64,000 nucleotides of DNA from Glycine soja (Eukaryota; Streptophyta; Magnoliopsida; Fabales; Fabaceae), in NCBI RefSeq assembly GCF_004193775.1, contig NC_041019.1, positions 36,408,150 through 36,472,149 on the forward strand. The letters are read 5' to 3'. Shown here one piece after another: positions 59,981 to 64,000 of this stretch. The notes beneath the pieces were generated by a model. It was not told the origin of the DNA. It saw only the letters and a list, made by a program, of their open reading frames with translations, and made no database searches. Made by a program: the position numbers and the translations under genes. Position 1 is the stretch's first letter. Each line of letters opens with the position of its first letter.

Positions 59981-60278
59981 GATAGTTTTGGACGATTGCA
60001 TGACAGGGGGGAAGGAAGCCTGAAAACAAAATAGAACTTTGACTAAGCTTTTCCCAAATAAAATTACAATTCACATGCCACAGGTATATATAGGGGAATA
60101 TTTGTAGGGTATTTTCCTCTCCTTATACTATATTCATAGTATATTTCCTTGTATAAGATTAGGCTATTCATAATATATATCCTGGTATAGGATGAGGCTC
60201 TACTAGCATCCTGGAAGCAGCAACTGGATCGAGAAGTTGAGACTCAAAATTAAAGGAAATTTACATCACTTGCACATA
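59981..60278 (+). pseudogene. Captured AAA-type ATPase exons (two) with intron
   Basis: Exon A (59981-60083) follows CTTTTTAG and reads DSFGRLHDRG, then after frame changes LTKLFPNKITIHMPQ before GTATATA. Exon B (60191-60278) follows GGTATAG and reads DEALLASWKQQLDREVET, then after a 2-base deletion KIKGNLHHLHI before GTGAGT. With the two missing bases counted, exon B is 90 nt, a whole number of codons. The FGRLH-RGK / LTKLFPNK / DEALL-WKQQL-RDVE series is characteristic of a plant AAA-ATPase subgroup (large proteins with a C-terminal AAA domain, as in Arabidopsis At4g02480). The pieces come from upstream of the AAA domain, so no Walker motifs are present. Non-functional. Confidence 0.75.
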
Positions 60279-60819
60279 GTGAGTGCCTTGTGTTTGCTTG
60301 TTAATTTAATTTGTTGGCATAATTGAAAGGCATGTTTATTGCAACATCTGCATATTTTCATGCAAAAACAGAGTTGGAGGCTGTAGTACTTTCTTTAATA
60401 TGTTATTTCATTGTGGTACTAAGTAATTCACAGTATGATTTATATATGAATGGATGGGATACCAATTAAACAATCAATGCAACTTATGCCTTACTATGGA
60501 AGTTTGTTTCCTTTGCATGTATGTCCTTTAGATCACCACTTTTTAAGGTTTGGAATATGGTGTTATTGTATCAATTGTGCAAGGACGTTTGGTTTGGGTG
60601 GGTCTGTGAATTTTATTTTTTCTAAACTTTACCTTTGTCTATATTATCTCTCATCCATCTTTGATAACAATCTCATTCTAAGTTTTAATTCAAGGTTGAC
60701 ATTTTGCTTTAAATTTTCATTTTTTATTTATATTTAAGATAATGAGAAGTGAGTTAGTATCCCTTCTGGTCTTTATTTGATTATGTAATTTTTTGCAAAT
60801 CTATATAGGAGAATTTAGA
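60279..60819 (+). other. Interval downstream of AAA-ATPase fragment
   Basis: AT-rich. A 95-codon frame (60450-60737) is rich in aromatic and aliphatic residues and shows no domain. Likely the following intron of the captured ATPase gene or element-internal sequence. Confidence 0.4.
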
Positions 60820-61196
60820 CCGTTGATTTATTTGGTCTATTTGTGAATCCTCAAATAAATTTAGACCGTTGTAGTATGTTTTAGAAACTAAGGCGGTTGT
60901 AAAAATAGCCGTCTTAGTTTCTAAGACATACTACGACGATTCTTTTAAAACCGTCTTAGAATTCGCATGTTGACAACATTATATTATGCCGGTTTAGCGC
61001 GTAGAACTGCCTTTGTATTAATTAGATTCAAAGACGGTTGTTGGATAACCGTCTTAGAAAATGTTACTTTCTACGACTGTTCAAAAACCGTCGTTATAAA
61101 TACATTGTGATATTACCACACTGGCATCTAAGACGGTTTAAAATCGCCATAAAAGATCTTAAATAACCGACTTAAAAGGACATTATTGTAATAGTG
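60820..61196 (+). repeat. Subterminal AAGACGGTT repeats of second CACTA family
   Basis: At least eight occurrences of GACGGTT, AACCGTC or close variants in both orientations, in a 380-bp stretch that ends at TTGTAATAGTG. This arrangement is typical of transposase-binding subterminal regions of CACTA elements. Confidence 0.8.
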
Positions 61197-61198
61197 TC

Positions 61199-61319
61199 TG
61201 TCCAAACAAGAGAGAGCATCAATGAGTTCTTGACAAGTGTTAAACAGCATGGCCTGACAAAAGCTGTGGTTCTGAACATATTAAACATTGGGCCAGCGGC
61301 TGATTTTGAACTATACCTA
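61199..61319 (+). pseudogene. RPC9 exon 3 remnant, K4 (no TAG stop)
   Basis: Reads QTRESINEFLTSVKQHGLTK, then NILNIGPAADFELYL before GTAAGT. Exons 1 and 2 and the start of exon 3 are replaced by the nested CACTA fragment. Where K1-K3 have TAG, this copy has CAG (Q), so the nonsense mutation is not universal in the array. It has private changes (HG for YD; VV for EA). Confidence 0.82.
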
Positions 61320-62649
61320 GTAAGTATCAAAATTTTGATTTTCCAATTTATGTTACACCTAAGCATTTAGTTAGAAGTTTCTAGCTCTGTAATTTTTTAG
61401 CTGTGACTACATTGTCAACAAATTATTTAAATAAATACATACGATCTGTATGTATATCAAACTGATATAATGTATCAAATTTTAAAATTCAAAATTCAAA
61501 TTTAAATTGAGATAGACTAAATTTAAACAATAGAGAGAAATAAAAAACTTAAAAATAAATTAGTGTGACATACTTGATATAGGAGAAGTTATGTAGCTTA
61601 TCATGAAAAAGAGTGAGTAGTTCCTAATATTCTCTTGTTCAAGAGTGAATACTTTTATAAGGGTGAATTTATGCATCAAAATATAACATGTTGGTCCCGA
61701 GTAAAATTTTAAAGTGAAGCTTCATCATCTTTGCATTCCAACATTGAAACGGTTGGGTTGGCCCATGCATTCCAGCTTTAATAGATGTACATATGTGATA
61801 TTATAAAGTTGGAAAGCCTACACTACCCCTCTAAATCAACCCCAAAGTAACTTTTTAATAAAAATATTTATTTTTTATTTTAATATTATTTGTTAATTAA
61901 TAGTATTACAAATAGTTACATTGTTTCATTGAACTTGATTTACATCATGGAGGAGGATAAAAGCAATGCATATATAAATTTAACCTACACTTCTTTTTAA
62001 GTTGTCAATTAATTAAAAATCCCTTTTAATATAGCTTTCAAAATATTTATTATTTCCTATTAAAAATATCTATTATTAAAATTAAAAAATTAAAAAATTA
62101 AAAATATCTATAGTTAATAATAATAAAATATACTCCCAATATATATACAAATTATTTTCTATTACTTTTTTAATGCAAAGCTATATAAAAAGGCATAGAT
62201 ATTGTATTAGTTGGTACTTAGTATTTATATTGTTGTCTCACTTGACCAAATTTTATATATTGTTCACCAAACAAATAAAGTAAATTATATCTTCCCCCGC
62301 TATTGTTGGTTTGTATTCAATGTTCTGTTTGTTCCAGCATATCACAAGTAAAGTAAATTATATTGCTTAAAGGTTCTTTTGGCAAGTCACTTGCTTCTTT
62401 CGCTCAAGGTGAGTTTCTTTTTGTTCCAGCATATCACAATCCTCGACATTTTGGCAATTATTTGTTCCAGGTGATCTCAAATTGGATCATTTCCTCCCTC
62501 CCCTTCAAGATGATAATAATTCATAATATGAGGATTTTTAGATTGACGTTGTCTATGTTATGTTTCTTTTTGTTCCCCATGAATGTAAGTATTCCCTCAC
62601 TATTGACATTGTTATTCTGTAAATTGTACATGATGTTTCTACTCTACAG

Positions 62650-62741
62650 CAGTTGGAGGATTGAGATGCTATGAGAATCCAAAGAATAAGATTACTACAG
62701 TACCTGCTAAGGAAGAGGAAATCTGGGGTGCATTGTTCAAG
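62650..62741 (+). pseudogene. Unrecognised exon-like segment, K4 (open)
   Basis: Same 92-bp segment as 30029-30120: VGGLRCYENPKNKITTVPA then KEEEIWGALFK, between CTCTACAG and GTAACAAG. Open throughout. Confidence 0.4.
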
Positions 62742-63595
62742 GTAACAAGATGACATGAGTTTAAATATAATTACCGGTGCTGCTCTCAGTTCTCTTTGCA
62801 AAATATTATTTTCATCTGTTTAGAACAGGGAATCAGTGATCAGTCCCAACAGTAATATAAGGTTAATGTCAGTTGAGACTGCATTAGGTACAAAGGAAAT
62901 ATGTGAGGTCAGAGACAATAGAATAGGAGTTCATAAAAAGCCTACACATACAACGAAAATTTCACTAAATGGAAAGTGTAGTGTCCAAAATGAATGGGTT
63001 AGACTAATTTAAACTTAAATCTTCATATCACTTTTGAAGGTAATCTTAGAGCTTAAGAAGTTAGAGTTGAACTAGGATTGTCAGTTGCAACTAAATTTCA
63101 CCGAGGTAATAACATTGTAAGTTCCTAAGAGCAAAATTATAATCTAAGCAAGTTCGGTTAGGCTCTCAAGTGGTTGACAAGTCTTGTTTAGGTGGCCTTT
63201 TTGGCCTTGGTTAACAAGAAAATCGAGTGTTAGGTACAAAAATTGGAAAGCTCCACTACACATAAAAGTGGTATTATTTATTTCAATATTTGTTTCTGCA
63301 TTCATGGTTAGTTTGCTTATTTTGGCCGTGTGGCTCTCTCCATTTATGAACTTTGAGACTTATATATTATGATATATTTTGTCTATTAGATGCGATGAAC
63401 TATAAGGTGGAAGGGTCAGTAGTCCTTGCAGGCACAGAGTAAAAGATCCATTTTCAAAAAGAGTACCGTGTGATGCATTATTGGAGTAATGTGTTTATGT
63501 GCTTGCGAGGCCATGTAAATACCTTTAATGATAACTATGAGAAGAGTGCGTCTGGTAGTAGAGTTTATTATGGTGTTCATTAGCTAGGATTTTCT

Positions 63596-63898
63596 CTATT
63601 TCTCTTGTACAGTTGTGCTTTCTAATGTAATAAAAGATATGCTTCTGGCTTGAGATTCTCTAATATTGATTCTATGCAAAGTGTGTTCGTATATGATGAT
63701 TAATAAGCTTCCAGCTAGTAATAATTTAAGGAAAAATAGTACTTGGACACTCATGTTATAGCAAGGCAAGGTTGAGAAGGGCAGATTCCAATGCCAAGGT
63801 GTATCCCTAGTTACCAAACAGGTCATAGCCTTTCTAGTTAGGCTCTTAAATTGGCACCCTAGAATTGTCTTCTTATTAGAGGTGTTCATGTTAAACAT
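63596..63898 (-). other. Unrecognised ORF of about 100 codons, K4
   Basis: Counterpart of 30995-31309 with CQFKSLTRKAMTCLVTRDT and PCYNMSVQVLFFLKLLLAGS. Still open. No recognised family. Confidence 0.2.
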
Positions 63899-64000
63899 AT
63901 TTACCTACAGTTGAAGATGATAGGTACATATTAAAGACATTTACTTACAGTTAGGAGATGTAAGTATAAGTTAATGACTTTTACCTACACACTATACATA
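63899..64000 (+). repeat. CACTA 3' subterminal repeats, K4 (cut by window end)
   Basis: TTTACCTACAGTTGAAG, TTTACTTACAGTTAGG and TTTTACCTACACACTA match 46780-46870 of K3. The terminus should lie about 170 bp beyond the window. Confidence 0.8.

Larger units (their letters stand above)
57226..61196 (+). mobile_element. Nested CACTA-type element fragment of a second family (5' end missing)
   Basis: About 3.97 kb of sequence absent from K1-K3. Its right end is CATTATTGTAATAGTG (61181-61196), the inverse of a CACTATTACAATAATG terminus. It is preceded by many AAGACGGTT and AACCGTCTTA motifs from about 60820, typical subterminal repeats. No matching CACTATTACAA left end occurs at 57226, so the left terminus and about 890 bp of host K4 are deleted. 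It carries gene fragments of its own, including two AAA-ATPase exons. The terminal sequence resembles the Tgm-type CACTA end of soybean (CACTATTAGAAAA) only in its first eight bases. Confidence 0.75.
55720..64000 (+). mobile_element. Pack-CACTA copy K4, interrupted, 3' end beyond window
   Basis: Starts CACTACAAGAAAAATG after AGG at 55717-55719, the same junction as K3. Carries the CAT and SCPL fragments. It then departs from K3 at 57225 into about 4 kb of foreign DNA and resumes within RPC9 exon 3 at about 61197. About 890 bp of K3 (43254-44142, including RPC9 exons 1 and 2) is absent. The 3' subterminal repeats begin near 63890 and are cut by the window end. Confidence 0.85.

Noticed and set aside
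60450..60737. 95-codon frame in the nested CACTA fragment
   Set aside because: AT-rich, aromatic-rich translation with no motif. Probably intronic.
1..64000. tRNA or rRNA genes
   Set aside because: No cloverleaf with A and B boxes and no rRNA-like stretch was recognised by eye. A tRNAscan or Rfam search would be needed to exclude weak candidates.

Overview
This window is repeat-dense plant nuclear DNA. It is probably a legume, most likely soybean (Glycine), but that is inferred from the style of the LTR retrotransposons and CACTA elements and was not tested by a search. I find no intact host gene. Every recognisable coding segment is a pseudogene, a captured exon or a retroelement remnant.

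The main structure is a head-to-tail array of at least four diverged copies of one segment of about 15.5 kb. Each unit has, in order: (P) a palindrome of about 2.8 kb whose two arms each carry a decayed plant-mobile-domain (PMD)-like gene fragment pointing outward; (R) about 6 kb of non-coding sequence with a 247-bp tandem duplication, a TA microsatellite, a Stowaway-like element and a degenerate GTCGAC-rich repeat; (G) about 1.5 kb with an antisense Ty3/gypsy gag remnant and a small conserved ORF; and (K) a CACTA-type DNA transposon carrying pieces of host genes. Unit 1 covers about 1-13.7 kb, with R, G and the front of K deleted. Unit 2 covers 13.7-31.6 kb, with G and the front of K deleted. 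Unit 3 covers 31.6-47.0 kb and is the most complete. Unit 4 runs from 47.0 kb to the window end.

The best-preserved CACTA copy (41719-47037) has matching terminal inverted repeats, a 3-bp AGG target duplication and TACCTACA-type subterminal repeats, but no visible transposase. It carries fragments of a cationic amino acid transporter gene, the first exon of a serine carboxypeptidase-like gene, and three exons (introns kept) of the RNA polymerase III subunit RPC9 gene. It is therefore a gene-capturing (Pack-type) CACTA. In unit 4 a second CACTA family, with a different terminus, is inserted inside it. That insert brings two adjoining exons of an AAA-type ATPase and other exon-like pieces.

Two LTR retrotransposons entered single units after the array formed. 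One is a minus-strand element at 2033-10476 with 2.65-kb LTRs and a non-coding interior (AAATG target duplication). The other is a plus-strand Ty3/gypsy element at 24099-29519 with a heavily deleted gag-pol (TATAC target duplication). The order of events read from shared junctions is: CACTA insertion with captured genes, then segmental duplication, then unit-specific deletions, LTR insertions and nested CACTA insertion.
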